Below are positions 44,380 to 56,871 of a stretch of 64,000 bases of DNA, piece after piece. Below the pieces are notes generated by a model. It saw only the letters and a list, made by a program, of their open reading frames with translations, was not told the origin of the DNA and searched no databases. Both the position numbers and the translations under genes were made by a program. Source of the DNA: Cercis canadensis. Its lineage: Eukaryota > Streptophyta > Magnoliopsida > Fabales > Fabaceae. The stretch is taken from contig QAOA01006727.1 in assembly GCA_003255065.1 (NCBI GenBank), positions 221,750 to 285,749 of the forward strand. Reading direction: 5' to 3'. The first letter of the stretch is position 1; the number at the start of each line of letters is the position of its first letter.

Positions 44380-46772
44380 ATGACTAGGTCCTCTTGCAGT
44401 GAATTGCATGAATTTGATTCTGAAGTTGATAAAACTTTCCATACCCTATAGAGGAAGTCTAGGAGACGATTAGTTGATAGTCCTGTGATTAATATGGTTG
44501 ATAATATGCATGCTATGACTCTTAAAGAATTAGCTGCTCTTGATGTTACTTACCAACATTTAGGGATCTAATATCCTGATCTTAATGCTGACTTTGAACT
44601 AAAATCTGAATTGATACATTTGTTGCCAAAGTTCCATAGTCTGGCAGGTGAGGATCCTCATAAGCATTTAAAGGAATTCCATGTGGTCTGTTCAACCATG
44701 AAGCCATAAGGGATACCTGAGGAGCACATCAAACTGAGAGCATTCCTTTTCTCCCTTGCGAATGCAGCTAAGGACTGACTATATTACCTTTCACAAGGTT
44801 CAGTCATGAGTTGGAATGACATGAAGAGGCTGTTCTTAGAGAAGTTTTTCCTTGCATCTCGAATTTCTACCATTAGAAAAGACATGTGGTATAAGTAGAT
44901 GACAGGAGAGACTTTGCATGAGTATTGGGAGAGGTTTAAGAAATTGTGCTCAAGTTATCCCCATCATCATATCAGTGACCAACTATTGATTCAATACTTT
45001 TACGAAGGTTTGTTGTCTATGAAAAGGAGCATAATTGATGCTGCCAGTGGAGGTGCATTGGTGGATAAAACTTTAGTTGCTTCTAGAAACTTAATTGCTA
45101 ACATGGCTGCCAATTCCCAGTAGTTTGGTACTCGGATGGTTCCTTCTACTAGAGGAGTAAATGAGTTTCTTACGTCACCTGCTGACCAACAAAGAATGGA
45201 GCATAGACTTAATGAGCTGATTTTTTTGGTGAGACAGTTGGCAATAGGACAACCATTACCTATAAAGGTAGGGATGGCAATTTGCCCCAGACCCGATGGG
45301 GCCCCGGTATTTTCACCCACTCGGGTACGGGTATGGGGCAGAAAAATAGGTATGGGGATGAGAAATTTTATGGGTAATTGTATAGCGGCGGGTCCAGGGA
45401 TGGGCAAGCCTTGCCCCACCCCGCCCCGCCCCATACTGTACACATAATATACATATAATACATTATATATATATATATATATTTTGAAATTTGTATTGAT
45501 AAAATGACGTCATTTTTGGTTAAGACTTTCTCACTTATACATGAACCCTCCCTCACTCCCTTGAGCTTCCATTCTTTTTCCCTAAAACTTAAACTGAAAT
45601 CCCTAAGCTCTCATTCAATTAGAAATTGTGATCGATGGATTAAATATGTAAATGGTGTATATTTAGAAAAACATGATTGTATGGGTAAATGGGGCGGGGC
45701 ATGGGGCATATGAGGATTCAATGGGGCGGGGATGGGGATGCTAAAAAATCCCCGTTGGGGATGGGTCCGGGGATGGGGCATGGGGATGTCTTTCGGGGAT
45801 GGGGATGGGGAGTCCCTGCCCCGCCCCATTGCCATCCCTATATACAGGGGTTGCAAGCGTATATGGCATTTGTTCTTGTTCATCGCATCCCACAGATGCA
45901 TGCCCTACACTTCAGGATGGTGGTTCTGTATTTCAAGTTCCCTATGTAGTTGCAGCAAGTGTCTTTCCTGGTAAACCACAATACTAGCTACAGCAGCAGC
46001 CTAGATATGATTTATACTCCAACACATATAACTCTGGTTGGAAAGATCATCAAAATTTGAGGTATGGTAATGGCACACCACAACAGCAGCAACCACAACA
46101 GTTTAGGCAACTATTCTAGCAACAATTCCAGCAACCACCTAGGCAAAACCAGTTTCAACCAAACAGGAAACATTCCAGCAGCCTATGCAACAACCAAGTC
46201 CAACAGCCACAAAACCTAAGCCTTTATTTGAGGACTTGGTGAAGCAGATGGCCACAAACAATATTCAGTTCTAGTAGAGGGCTACCATACAAAATTTAGA
46301 AACCCAGATTGGACAATTGGCATCTTCAGTGAGTCAGTTGCAGCCCCAAGGTTCTGGCCAACTTCCTTCACAATTAGTTCCCAATCCAAAGGGAAAGAAT
46401 GTGAGCGCCATTATGCTGAGGTCTAGAAAATCTATGTTAATACCAACTGAACCTCAACCTGCAAGCAAGCCATAACTAGCAGAGAAATCAATTTTTGATA
46501 CAGTAACCTAAGAATCTAAGAGTAAGAGGCCTGTAGTAGCCATTCCCTTTCCACAGAGAGTCACTCAATCCAGGAAGATAGATGAGGCTGAGAAGGATAG
46601 AGAGCTTCTTGAGACATTCAAGAAAGTGGAAGTCAATATTCTATTGCTGGATGCAATCAAGCAAATGTCAAAATATACCAAGTTTCTTAAGGAATTATGC
46701 ACTCAGAAGAGGAGGCTGAAGGATAATGAGAGAATCAGTATGGGCCAAACTATTTCAGCCTTTATTTAGCCT
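44380..46772 (+). pseudogene. gag: gag pseudogene of Athila-2, interrupted by a MITE
   Basis: Starts MTRSSCSELHEFDSEVDKTF at 44380. Many stops fall in otherwise conserved stretches (HLLPKFHSLAGEDPHKHLKEF, LANAAKD, MKRLFLEKFF). The best open part is 44899-45123 (TGETLHEYWERFKKLC, IQYFYEGL). A hAT-type MITE splits it at 45269-45840. After it come the zinc-knuckle remnant (CSCSSHPTDACPTLQD near 45870-45910), the Gln-rich region and the tail KKVEVNILLLDAIKQ. The sequence across 46773 shows Gly where Athila-1 has a stop, so the family ancestor read gag into protease in frame. Confidence 0.88.
45269..45840. mobile_element. hAT-type MITE in Athila-2 gag
   Basis: 572 bp with terminal inverted repeats TAGGGATGGCAA / TTGCCATCCCTA and an 8-bp target duplication, TATAAAGG (45261-45268) against TATACAGG (45841-45848). 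The TIR sequence and the 8-bp duplication are those of hAT (Ac-like) transposons. No transposase is present. Both subterminal regions are G/C-rich with repeated GGGGATGGGG-like words in opposite orientation, and the centre is AT-rich with a TA run near 45460-45481. Open frames inside it are artefacts of the G-rich repeats. Confidence 0.93.
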
Positions 46773-47932
46773 ATGCCTCAGAAAAGCAAGGATCCAGGGA
46801 CTTTTATAATTTCGTGTATTATAGGCAATTACAGATTTGAGTATGCCATGCTAGATTTAGGTGCTTCCATTAATGTAATATCTATATCTATTTTTAGTTC
46901 TTTTGGATTTGGACCCTTGAGTGCCACAGTTGTTGTGATTCAATTGGCTAATAGGAGTAATGCGTTCCTAGCCGGATTAATCGAAGATGTATTGGTAAGG
47001 GTTGATGAGTTGATATTTCCTACAAATTTCTATATTTTGGAGATGGAGGGGGAGTCACCATCCAGCAAGGCTCCACTCATTCTAGAGAGGTCATTCTTCA
47101 AAACAGCGAGGATCAAGATCGATGTGCATGCAGGAACTCTATCCATGGAGTTTGGAGATTTTGTTGTTCAGTTTAACATTTTTTATGCTATGAAGCATCC
47201 CATGGATGAGCATTCTATTTTTCATATTGATTTAATTGATGATCTAGTTGAGGATGTGTATGATGAGTTATGTGTTGACTTTCCTAATTATATTGGTTTG
47301 AATGATTCTATTCAGTGTCACTCATGTACTGATTGTGATGGTGATAAGATATGTGCTGTGTGTGTTGATTATGAGGATATTTAATCTACAGAAACAATGC
47401 AGCCCCCTAGATTACTCCCCTCTATAGTATAGCCACCAAAATTAGAGTTAAAGCCTTTGCTTGAGCATCTGAAGTATGTATATTTGGTGGATGATGAGCA
47501 GCTTCCTGTAATCATTGCCAATAACCTCATTGCTGAATAGAAGGAGAGATTGCTACAGATTCTAAGATAGCACAAGAACGCTATCGGATGGACTCTTGCG
47601 GATATTCCTGGTATCAACCTTTCTACGTGTATGCATCAAATACTACTTGAAGATGAAATTAAACCAGTGAGGCAGCCTCAGAGAAGACTGAACCCTCTAA
47701 TTATGTACATGGTGAAGGAAAAGTTGACAAAGCTACTATAGAATGACATCATTTATCCCATATTTAACAGTATCTGGGTGAGCCCGGTGCAGGTCGTCCT
47801 GAAGAAATTTGGGGTTACAGTGGTAGCAAACCAGAATAATGAGTTAATCCCTACCAAAGTGTAGAACAACTGGAGAGTCTGCATTGATTATAGGAGGCTC
47901 AACCAAGTCACTAGGAAGGATCATTACCCCTG
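46773..47932 (+). pseudogene. Athila-2 protease and RT N-terminal part
   Basis: 203 open codons at 46773-47384 with protease motif [10 protein letters not shown] and the Cys-rich motif CHSCTDCDGDKICAVC before RT. Then come several stops in the RT N-terminal region ([39 protein letters not shown]). It is split at DHYP by a solo LTR at 47933; RT continues at 49365 (LPFIDQ). Confidence 0.9.
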
Positions 47933-49359
47933 TGATGAGCTGCTGAGGCTCCTCAAATTAATTAAGTTTAAGGTCGGTTACCTAGCTATTTGCAGCATAA
48001 GACAGTGCTAAGTCGAACCTAAGGATTGTTCTATTTAGTGAATCATATTAAGAAGCATGTAAACATGGGGGTTTTGTTGGTTTAAGTGCTTGACAGAAAT
48101 TAATTGAAAGTGGTAGAGTTTAAGAGAAAGCAACCAATCCAAGCCTTAACTGATTCTGATTTTAGTTCATCTTTGATTTCTAATGATCCATTCAATTATT
48201 AACCATGTTCTTGGCCTTTAAAACATATCAAGAAGCCTCTCAATGTTCTATGGATTCCACTGGTTAAGCAACCAGAATTCGGTTTTAACTAAGACCAAAT
48301 GAATTAAGCAAACATTCAAGTCTAGTTTTACCTAAGTCCATGATCCAGCCAAGGTGATTAATCCATCCAAAAGCTCAGAAACATTAATCAACCATACAAT
48401 CCTCTTTTATCACATGCAATTAAGCAATCACACATGAAGATCCAAATTCGAATTTTAACAATCCAAACAGAATAGTCCAGAGGAAGCAAGAAACAGATTA
48501 ATCATTGAATGAATAACAACAACACATAATCTCAAAACCAATAATCAGAACAGCCAAAACCTGGATTGATTTGATGAATTAGCCCTCCATGAACAAGAAG
48601 AGCTGAGTTCTTACAAAAATATCTAAGAGAAAACTTAAGGACTAAGGAAGGAGTAAAAGCTGTCTAAAAATATCTAATTCACTACTTGTCAATTTCGGCT
48701 GCCCTCTTGTGCTGATATAGACCTCCAAAATTACATGCACACCCAAATTGCCCTTAGGGCACACTTGTTCCCATGGGCCTTAGCTTCAATTGGGCTTTGG
48801 TTTGGGCCCATTTGGACTTGTCATGAGGAAGTTAGGCCCATTTAAGTGGCAGAAGGTGTCTGGAACCGTCAGCTAACTTGCACAGCAAATAAGACCATCT
48901 TCCACATAAAATATGGTGAACCGGTCTTCATATCAATTGAAGCTCTGTCTGTTAGCTTTCCAATGGTACCAGTTTCAGGTCCATATGACATCCACAACTC
49001 AAGTTATGACCCAAATACTGCATGTAGGTCAGGATCCTGCGACAGCATGTCTTCTCTGGCTTCCAGGCTGCATATGACCTTCTGAACGTCCGAATTAGCT
49101 TTGGAGCCCTGAAAGAAAGTTGTAGACAATTCTCTCAGCTTTCCAACAAGGTATGACTCGGAATTTTTGGACATCCAGAACTCAAGATATGCCTGAAACA
49201 CAGAGACAGCATATAATGCCCAGTATTGCTGGAAATTGCAATTAAGCATAAATGGATCCTAAGTCATGAAATGAGGTCTAAGTCTATGCAATTCAACCCA
49301 AAAGAGGTTTAAAAGACTAAGTATGAGGGATAACTATTATATAAAAAATGTGTTCATCA
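47933..49359 (-). mobile_element. Solo Athila LTR inserted in Athila-2 RT
   Basis: 1427 bp, edges TGATGAGCTGCT and GTGTTCATCA, with the exact 5-bp duplication CCCTG (47928-47932, 49360-49364). The host reading frame joins cleanly across it. It matches the Athila-1 LTRs closely, so it came from the Athila-1 subfamily. Open frames inside are shared LTR sequence, not genes. Confidence 0.95.
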
Positions 49360-49364
49360 CCCTG

Positions 49365-51776
49365 CCTTTTATTGATCAGATGCTAGAGTGATTGGTTGGG
49401 AAATCACATTACTACTTCTTGGATGGCTACATTGGCTACTTTCAGATCCACATTGAACCTAAGGATTAGGAGAAGACCACTTTCACCTATCTCTTCGACA
49501 CTTTTGCTTATAGACGGATGCCTTCCGGCCTCTGCAATGCCTTTAGTACCTTCCAGTTGTGCATGGTAAGTATTTTTCTAACTTTCTAGAGGAGTGCATA
49601 GAGGTATTTATGGATGATTAAATTATTTATGGTTCTTCTTTTGAGTCCTATTTAGTAGCCTCTCTAGAGTGCTGCATAGATGCATTGAAACTTACATGGT
49701 TCTTAATTTTGAGAAATGTCATTTCATGATAGAGCAGGGTATAGTTTTAGGTCATGTCGTGTCTAGCAAGGGAATTAAGGTAGATCTTGTGAAAATAGAT
49801 GTCATTACCTGTTTACCTTACCCCACATGCGTACGGGGAGTTCGTTCTTTTCTTTGACATGCAAGTTTCTATAGTGCTTTATTAGAGATCAGCCAGATAG
49901 ACCTTCCGTTGTCTAGCCTTCTGCAAAAAGATGTGGAGTTTCTATTTGACCAGAACTGCAAGCAAGCCTTTAATTGTCTGAAGCAATCTTTGACTAGTAT
50001 CCCCATCATTCAGCCACCTGACTAGACACTCCCGTTTGAGTTGATGTGTGATGCTTCTAACTATGCTTTGGGAGCTGTCTTGGCACAGAGAGTGGCCAAA
50101 CTCTCCCATGTGATCTACTATGCTTCGAGAACTTTGGATGCTACTCAAGCAAATTACACAACCACAAAAAAAAAGAACTTTTAGCTATTGTGTTTTTTTT
50201 TGCATTAGATAAGTTCATATCATATTTGCTTGATTTTAAGGTTGTGGTGTTTTCTGATCATGTAGCTCTAAAGTTTCTTTTGAAGAAACTTGACGCTAAG
50301 CCACGACTGATTAAGTGGATGCTGCTGCTCCAGGAGTTTGACATCGAGATCCGAGATAAGAGTAAAACAGAGAACCTGGTGGCTAATCACCAAAGTAGGA
50401 TTGAAAGAGCCTCAGATCCCCTTCCCATCCATGACTCTTTTCTTGATGAGCAACTTTTACAATTGCAAGGTAAGATCACCTCTCTTTGGTTTGCAGATAT
50501 AGTCAATTTCTTGGTTGTTGGTGTTTTTCCTTCATGTTTTACTAAGGCTCAGACTAATAAACTGAGAAGTGAGTCTAGGTATCATGTGTGGGATGATCCT
50601 TACCTCTGGAAGTTTTGTAGTGATTAAGTTATTAGGAGATGTGTACCTGATCATGACTTCCAGTCTGTTCTTAGTTTTTGCCATGCATTTGCATGTGGTG
50701 GCCATTTTGGGCCTCAATGTATAGCTAGGAAAGTCTTGGACTTTGGATTGTATTGGATTACCCTATTTCAGGATGAATACATATTTTGTAAGTCTTGTGA
50801 GCAATGTCAGAGAACAGGGAATAAATTTTGCAAGAATGAGATGCCCTAGTAGCCTTTGCTATTTTGTGAGATTTTTTATATATGAGATATTGACTTTATG
50901 TGACATTTTCTTGTTTCTTTTAGTTTTATTTACATATTGTTAACTGTTGATTATCTATCTAAATGGGTGGAGACAAAAGCCACTTGGACTGATGAGTCTA
51001 AAGTTGTAAATTTTGTTAGATTACACATTTTCTGCAGATTTGGCATTCCGAGGGCTATCATCAGTGATCAGGATTCACACTTTTACAATTGGATCATGGA
51101 GGCTTTGGTTAGAAAATATGGAGTTTTGCATGAGGTTTCCACACCTTACCACCCTCAAACAAATGGGCGAGCTGAAGTCTCCAATAGAGAAATTAAGCAA
51201 ATCTTGGAGAAAACTGTCCAACCTAATAAGAAGGATTGGAGCTTGAGCTTGAGAATGTTCTTTGGGCTTACAATACCGCTTTTAAGACACCCGTTGGGAT
51301 GTCCCCTTACAGGATAATCTTTGGTAAAGCATGACACCTTCTGGTTGAGATTGAACACAAGGCATATTGGGCGGTAAAGTAGTGCAACCTTGACTTGAAC
51401 CAAGCTAAATCCCAAAGAAAGCTCTATCTCTAAGAACTTGAAGAGCTTTGATTGGAAGCTTATGAGAACTCTTGGATCTACAAGGAAAAGACCAAGCTTC
51501 TTCATGATAAGATGTTGACAAGGAAGGAGTTCTCCATTCTCCAAACGTTCTTCTTTATAACTTTCACCTCAAGCTTATGCCCGACAAGCTCCGTTCTAGG
51601 TGGCTTAGTCAGTTTGTAGTCACTAAGGTCTTTCCTTATGGTGCAGTGAAGGTTACAAGTGAGGCCACCAACAAAGCTTTCAAAGTCACTGGACACCGCC
51701 TCAAGCCATTCTATAAGGGAGTACAAGAGGACATAGTGGAGGAGGTCCACTTACTAGAAGTCATCTACCTCACTTG
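49365..51776 (+). pseudogene. pol: Athila-2 RT, RNase H and integrase pseudogene
   Basis: RT resumes with LPFIDQ and is broken by frameshifts. The catalytic region near 49610 reads FMDD with a stop after it, then [25 protein letters not shown]. RNase H is readable at 50190-50627 ([31 protein letters not shown]). Integrase pieces are [40 protein letters not shown] and [12 protein letters not shown] at 50937-51317. The C-terminal domain is open at 51577-51777 ([23 protein letters not shown]). Confidence 0.9.
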
Positions 51777-53149
51777 ATTAGGATGTTTCTTCTCTCTCTC
51801 TTTTATTTTACTTGTCTTAGATTGCTTAATGATAATTAAGGGATGTTGCTTTTTGAGCTTTTACATTGAGGACAATGTAGAATTTAAGTGTGGGGGAGAA
51901 ATTTACATTCTGTGTTTATGTTTTTGTCAATTTTCTGTTTTTAATTGCCTTCCAATGATGTTTTTGGATTTGTGAAGTTGTAAGCTTGAAGCAATTGCAA
52001 TTCAAGGTCCACAACATGATTGAATAAATTGTCTTCTTTTTTGAATTTCACATGCTTGGTTTTGGATGTTGGATTGGTGATTAAGTTTGATAGATGCATG
52101 CCTTGTGAGATTTTGAGCCTTTTGATGGATGGATTTAGAATTTGTGTCATTCTTTTCTTTCTTGTGTGATTTTCATTCATGAAAATTGATCACTCTAGAA
52201 CTTGCTTTGATTCTTTTTGAGGCTGCATTTTCACTTACATAACATAAACATGATTGATGCATTCTTTCTTGATTTAGCTACTTTTCCAAATAGTCAATCT
52301 TACATCATTTCCCTTTGATTAACCCCTTTGAGCTTATTTACCTATCCTTAGTCTTAGCTCATTATATGCCTATGTGAAAAATCATGTTTTTATCTTACCT
52401 TAGGGAATAAGAGAACATTGGTTCATTTTCATTGGAGGAGCCCTTGTGCTTGTGGACAACTAATAGTACAAGGGTGGAGGATGTGCAATATGCAAAGTGT
52501 TTAAAAAAAAACATAAAAGAAAGGAAAAGAATAAATGTGAGAAGGTTGTGAAAGAAAAGAAAAATGAAGGAATATGTTTCAAAGAAAGAAGAATATGTTT
52601 TACATACTTAGAATTTGGGGTAAAATTTTTATGCTTGTCATTTGAGTTCCTCCCCAATGCTCTTTTATTCTCTTAGGGTATTTATCTTGTTATATCCATA
52701 TTGTTACCTTCCCTTACCTTGGCCTTATTACAACTTTGAATAAAGTCCTCTTGATTTGTGTGTGCATGTGTTTGAGTAGTGGAGAAGTAGAAGATAAGCA
52801 AGCTTATGGTAATGCATTTCTTCATGGGTTTAATTGAGTGAAATATTTACCTTCCAAACACTTGAGGGATTGAGAGTATATCTTGTGAGGATCTATCATT
52901 TTTGACTCATATTTTTCAATTGAAGCTACCTTGTTTGTTGGTTTGGGATGTGAAAAATTTTTATCTCATGAATGTTTTGACCCCCTTGAATCTTTGATTG
53001 CTCTTCTTGCTTGTGATGTGAACTTTTACATTTCTTGAATATCATTGAGATGTGAGTCTTTAGCTTTTGAGTTTATTTATTTTTCCTTATGTCCTAGTTT
53101 TAAAGTTTTAGTTTGCCCGAGACGTGCAAAAGCTAAGTATGAGGGAATT
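51777..53149 (+). other. Athila-2 3' untranslated region with hairpin and two purine tracts
   Basis: No reading frame is supported. A hairpin (stem TTTTACATTG, loop AGGA) at 51859-51882 is followed by GTGTGGGGGAG at 51889-51899. A decayed polypurine tract (AAGTATGAGGGAATT) borders the 3' LTR at about 53134-53149. The layout matches Athila-1 10693-12247. Confidence 0.75.
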
Positions 53150-54568
53150 TGATAAATACAATTTTTATACATTAGTTAACCCTTATTTTTAGTCTCTTAA
53201 ACCTCTTTTGTACTGAACTGATTGGGCTTGGCCACATTTTATAAGTTTGGGTTCCAATTGGGCTTAATTATATTTTTCAGCATTGTTGGGAATTTTACAT
53301 TGCTTATGTATTTTGGGTATAACTTGAGTTTTGGACATCTAATAATCATGAATCTTACCTTGTAGGAAATCTGAGATAAATCTCTACAACTTTGATTCAG
53401 AGCACCAAGGATGATTCGGGTGTCCAGAGGGCCATATTTAACCTGGAAGTCAAAACAGAGATATTGTCACTGGATCCTAAACCATCTGAAGAGATTGGGC
53501 CATCAATTGGGCTGTAAATATCTTATGGACCCAAAAATAGTGCATTGGATAGCTGAGACATAAATCTTCAACTCTTGTGAAGACCACTTATCCAAAATGT
53601 GGCATTTTGATGGTGTTAGTGCCCCTTGAAGTCGGCTAATTAGTCAAGAGAGTTGTTAAGAGTAAATTGGGTCTAACTTTCTCATTCTAAGCCCAATTAA
53701 GGCAAATTTGGTGTCCAATTAAAGCTAAGAGAAAGAGGATTAATTCTAATCTAGAGGCAATCTTGGAATTTAGATATTTTAGATTGTTACTAGTACTGTG
53801 AGCAGTAGTACGTAGGTTTGAATTCCATTCTGAGCAGTTTTCTTTTCCTCTCTTCTTTCTGGAGTTTTTCTTTGTCTTTTCTATAATGAATTCTTCCCTC
53901 TTGTTCATGGAAGGCTAGTCCTTTAATCAATCCAAGTTTTGACTATCTTGATATTTAATTCTGAGATTCTGTTTTTAATTGTTTGCATTCACTCATTAAT
54001 CAGATTTCTTTCATTCCTTTTGTTTAATTCTGATTGAGTTGCTTACTTCGGTTGGAATGTTCATGTGATAATTGCTTAATTTCATATGTTAAAAGAGGAT
54101 TTCAAAGATTAAACAATGTTTCAAAGGTGTTTGATGAATTGTTTAGCTTGGTTGGATTTTGGTTTTTAGGTTAATATGGAATTAGATGGATGCTTAATTT
54201 GTTTAATCTTAATTGACCGAATTATGGATGCTTATCCAGTAGAGGATCTATGGATCATCTTGAGGCTTCTTGATGTGATCTAAGGCCGAGAATTAGGTTA
54301 GCGATTGAATGATTCCACTATAATCAATGATGGATTAAAATAAAGATTGGTTAATTCCCTAGATTGGTTGTTTTCTTAATTCGGTTTACCTACTTTTAAT
54401 TGCTTCTTGTTGATTATTTCTGCAAAACCTCCCCCTGTTCGTTAACTTCCTAATTTGATTCCGTAATTAAAGTGATCCAAGGGGTCGACTCGGTGTTACC
54501 TTATACTATAAGTAGTTTTGGTGAACCAGATATAAATAGATTTAATTTGATAGTCTCAACAGTTATCA
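53150..54568 (+). repeat. Athila-2 3' LTR
   Basis: Uninterrupted, 1419 bp, TGATAAATACAATTTT to CTCAACAGTTATCA. It gives the reference for the split 5' LTR. The right flank TGCAT is the target duplication, and copy D integrase resumes directly after. Confidence 0.92.
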
Positions 54569-55733
54569 TGCATATGATAAATTCTATTTGCATGAGGGAT
54601 ATCTGTTTAGCAAGAGTAAGTTGTGTGTGCCTAGAGGGTCTATGCGTGAATTGCTAGTTAGAGATGCATATGGTGGAGGTTTGATGGGACACTTTGGTGT
54701 TAAAAAGACTCTAGACATGTTGCATGAACATTTTTTTTGGCCTAGAATGAGAGGTGATGTTGAAAATTTGTGTGCTAAGTGTATTACATGCAAGCATACT
54801 AAGTCTACTACTAAGCCTCATAGATTGTATACCCCTTTACCCGTTCTTGAAGTGCCATGGGTTGATGTATCTATGGACTTTATCTTAGGTTTACCTCACT
54901 CCAAGAGGGGTCAAGATTCCATTTTCATGGTTGTTGACAGATTTTCCAAGATGGTGCATTTCATTGCTTGCCATAAAATGGATGATGTCACCCGCATTGC
55001 TGATTTGTTCTTCAAGGACGTGGTTAGATTGCATGTGATGCCTCAGAACATTGTATCCGATCAAGACACCAAGTTCGCCATTTTTGGAGAACTTTGTGGG
55101 CAAAGCTGGGCACCAAGTTGCTATTTTCCACCACTTGTCACCCCTAAACGGATGGGCAAATTGAGGTAGTAAACTGAACCCTATCTACTTTGTTGCGTAC
55201 TGTGGTTAAAAATAACATTAAGTCTTTGGAAGATTGCTTACCATTTGCTGAGTTTGCTTATAATAGAGTTGTGCATTCCATTACAAAATGTTCCCTATTT
55301 GAGGTAGCTTATGGTTTTAACCCCTTTACCCCATTAGACTTAATCCTATTGCCTATATAACATTGTGCTAACCTAGATGGTAGGAAAAAGGCTAAACAAG
55401 TAAGGCAACTTCATGAAAAGGTTAAGTTGCAAATTGAGGAGAGAAATGAACATGTTGCAACAAGTGCCAACAAAGGGTGGAAGCAAGTCATCTTTGAACT
55501 CGGGGATAAGGTTTGGCTTCACATGTAGAAGGAGTGATTCCCGGTTCAACGACGATTAAGCTACTTTTGAGAGGAGATGGTCCCTTCCAAGTAGTACTAA
55601 AGGTCAACGACAACGCCTATAAGCTAGATCTTCCAAGTGAGTATAATGTAAGTACCACATTTAATGTTTCTGACCTTTCTCTCTTTGATGTAGGAGACGA
55701 TTCAAGGATGAATCCTCCTAGAGAAAATGGAGA
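54569..55733 (+). pseudogene. Integrase and pol C-terminus, copy D
   Basis: Resumes copy D after Athila-2: [21 protein letters not shown], then the zinc region [12 protein letters not shown]...CAKCITC, where the first metal-binding His is Tyr. In the catalytic core [15 protein letters not shown] carries the first Asp and [10 protein letters not shown] the second. The segment with the third acidic residue lies after a frameshift near 55085. The C-terminal domain (DGPFQVVLKVNDNAYKLDLPSEYNVS) is open at 55513-55755, ending in the DDSRMNPPREN tail that runs into the 3' LTR. I see no classical chromodomain; this tail type is what I associate with CRM-clade elements. Confidence 0.88.
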
Positions 55734-56470
55734 TGATCAGAATTATGGCTCCTAATCAAAAGATCTGTTATCCATGTCTGTGGGTCCGATCAATAGAGCA
55801 AGTGCTAAAAGGAGCAAGTGTGGATGAAGACCAAAGTCTTATGAGCTTCATTTGGATTGAAAATGAGCTTGCTGAAGACAGGGCAGAATGCTGAGCACCA
55901 TAGCTCCCTATTTGGGCATTGCAACCCCCATGTGTTTTTTAGCATAGCAAGTTTTGACCTAAAACGAGCGTTTTGGTTAGTGGCTCCGGGCTTGGACCAA
56001 TTTTTAGCCATTTTTGGCCTAATTTATGAACAATATCACTTAGGTTATTAATGTTATTCATTTTGGGGTATTTAGCTATTAGTTTGGGTTTATTTAGGTT
56101 TTGTTTAAGGCCTTTGGCCCAATTAGACTTAGAATTAGGTTTGTTTTCTTTCATAAGGGAGCTGACCTTTGTGGCAGCAACAACTTTGAGATATTCAGAA
56201 TTTGAATGAAGAGAGTTTTCTTTCATTGTTATTTGAAAGAACTTTTAGATCTTATCAAGAACCGACGGTTCTTGTGGCAATCAACCTAGAACTTATTGCT
56301 CGCCTTTTATCTTTCTCGAGCGTGACATTCGTACCCTTCCATGGATACCTTCGGTTCCTGCTTTGCTAAGCGACGGGTTGAGGTCATCATTTTTGTCCCT
56401 AACACTATTTAGATGGTTCATCAGGCATTTGAAATCTCCATCTTGGGTTACCCCATAGGAATTCGCATCA
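55734..56470 (+). repeat. 3' LTR of copy D (LTR subfamily 2)
   Basis: Starts TGATCAGAATTATGG just inside the pol tail and ends ATTCGCATCA; 737 bp. It is closest to the LTR at 27076-27880. The pol stop lies within the LTR. Confidence 0.83.
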
Positions 56471-56871
56471 TCATCAAGTGTTATTATAGATCTTTTGCAT
56501 GACTTTAAAGATGCTTCCCAACATCAAATTGACTTCATTAGAGCCGTGTTGAAGCAAGAAGGACGACCTCTTGCATGCTTCATTAAGGACTTAAGTGGAG
56601 CTGTCATGAATGACCACACATATGACAAGGAGATGTATGAATTAGAGAGGCCGTTAGAGACTTGGCAACACTACCTTCTTTCGAAGAAGTTTCTAAGGGT
56701 GGTCTTCCAACCAGGAGCTTGGGTGTGGGAGGTGGGGAGGATCAATAACAATGCTCACAAGTTGGAGCTACCTAGTGAGTATGATTTAAATGACAATTAT
56801 AATGTAACTGATCGTTCTCCCATTGATGTAGGTGAAGATTCAAGGAAGAATCTTTTCGAAGAAAGGGGGAA
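56471..56871 (+). pseudogene. Copy G: RT leader, RNase H piece and pol tail (copy-A lineage)
   Basis: An open frame of 140 codons (56495-56917) joins an RT-leader piece (SVIIDLLHDFKDASQHQIDF) to part of RNase H (LKQEGRPLACFIKDLSGAVMN, YDKEMYELERPLETWQHYL) and then straight to the pol tail (RVVFQPGAWVWEVGRINNN, LPSEYDLNDNYNV, DSRKNLFEERGNDED). RT proper and integrase are missing. Both junctions match copy A (1-370, minus). Its 5' part is replaced by the copy D LTR. Confidence 0.85.

Larger units (their letters stand above)
40672..54568 (+). mobile_element. Athila-2: decayed Athila element with three internal insertions
   Basis: Plus-strand Athila element inserted in copy D integrase. Target duplication TACAT (40667-40671) against TGCAT (54569-54573), one mismatch. 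LTRs are 40672-41768 plus 43646-43957 (split), and 53150-54568. Order inside: primer site, gag, protease, RT, RNase H, integrase, 3' untranslated region. Later insertions: the inverted LTR pair 41769-43640, the hAT-type MITE 45269-45840, and a solo Athila LTR 47933-49359. Removing these leaves about 10 kb, the same size as Athila-1. Many stops and frameshifts. Confidence 0.93.

Noticed and set aside
45455..45481. TATA-rich run as a promoter
   Set aside because: It is a simple TA run in the AT core of the MITE, with no gene downstream.
45136..45974. Cluster of overlapping Gly/Trp- or Pro-rich frames
   Set aside because: They come from GGGGATGGGG-like subterminal words of the hAT-type MITE.
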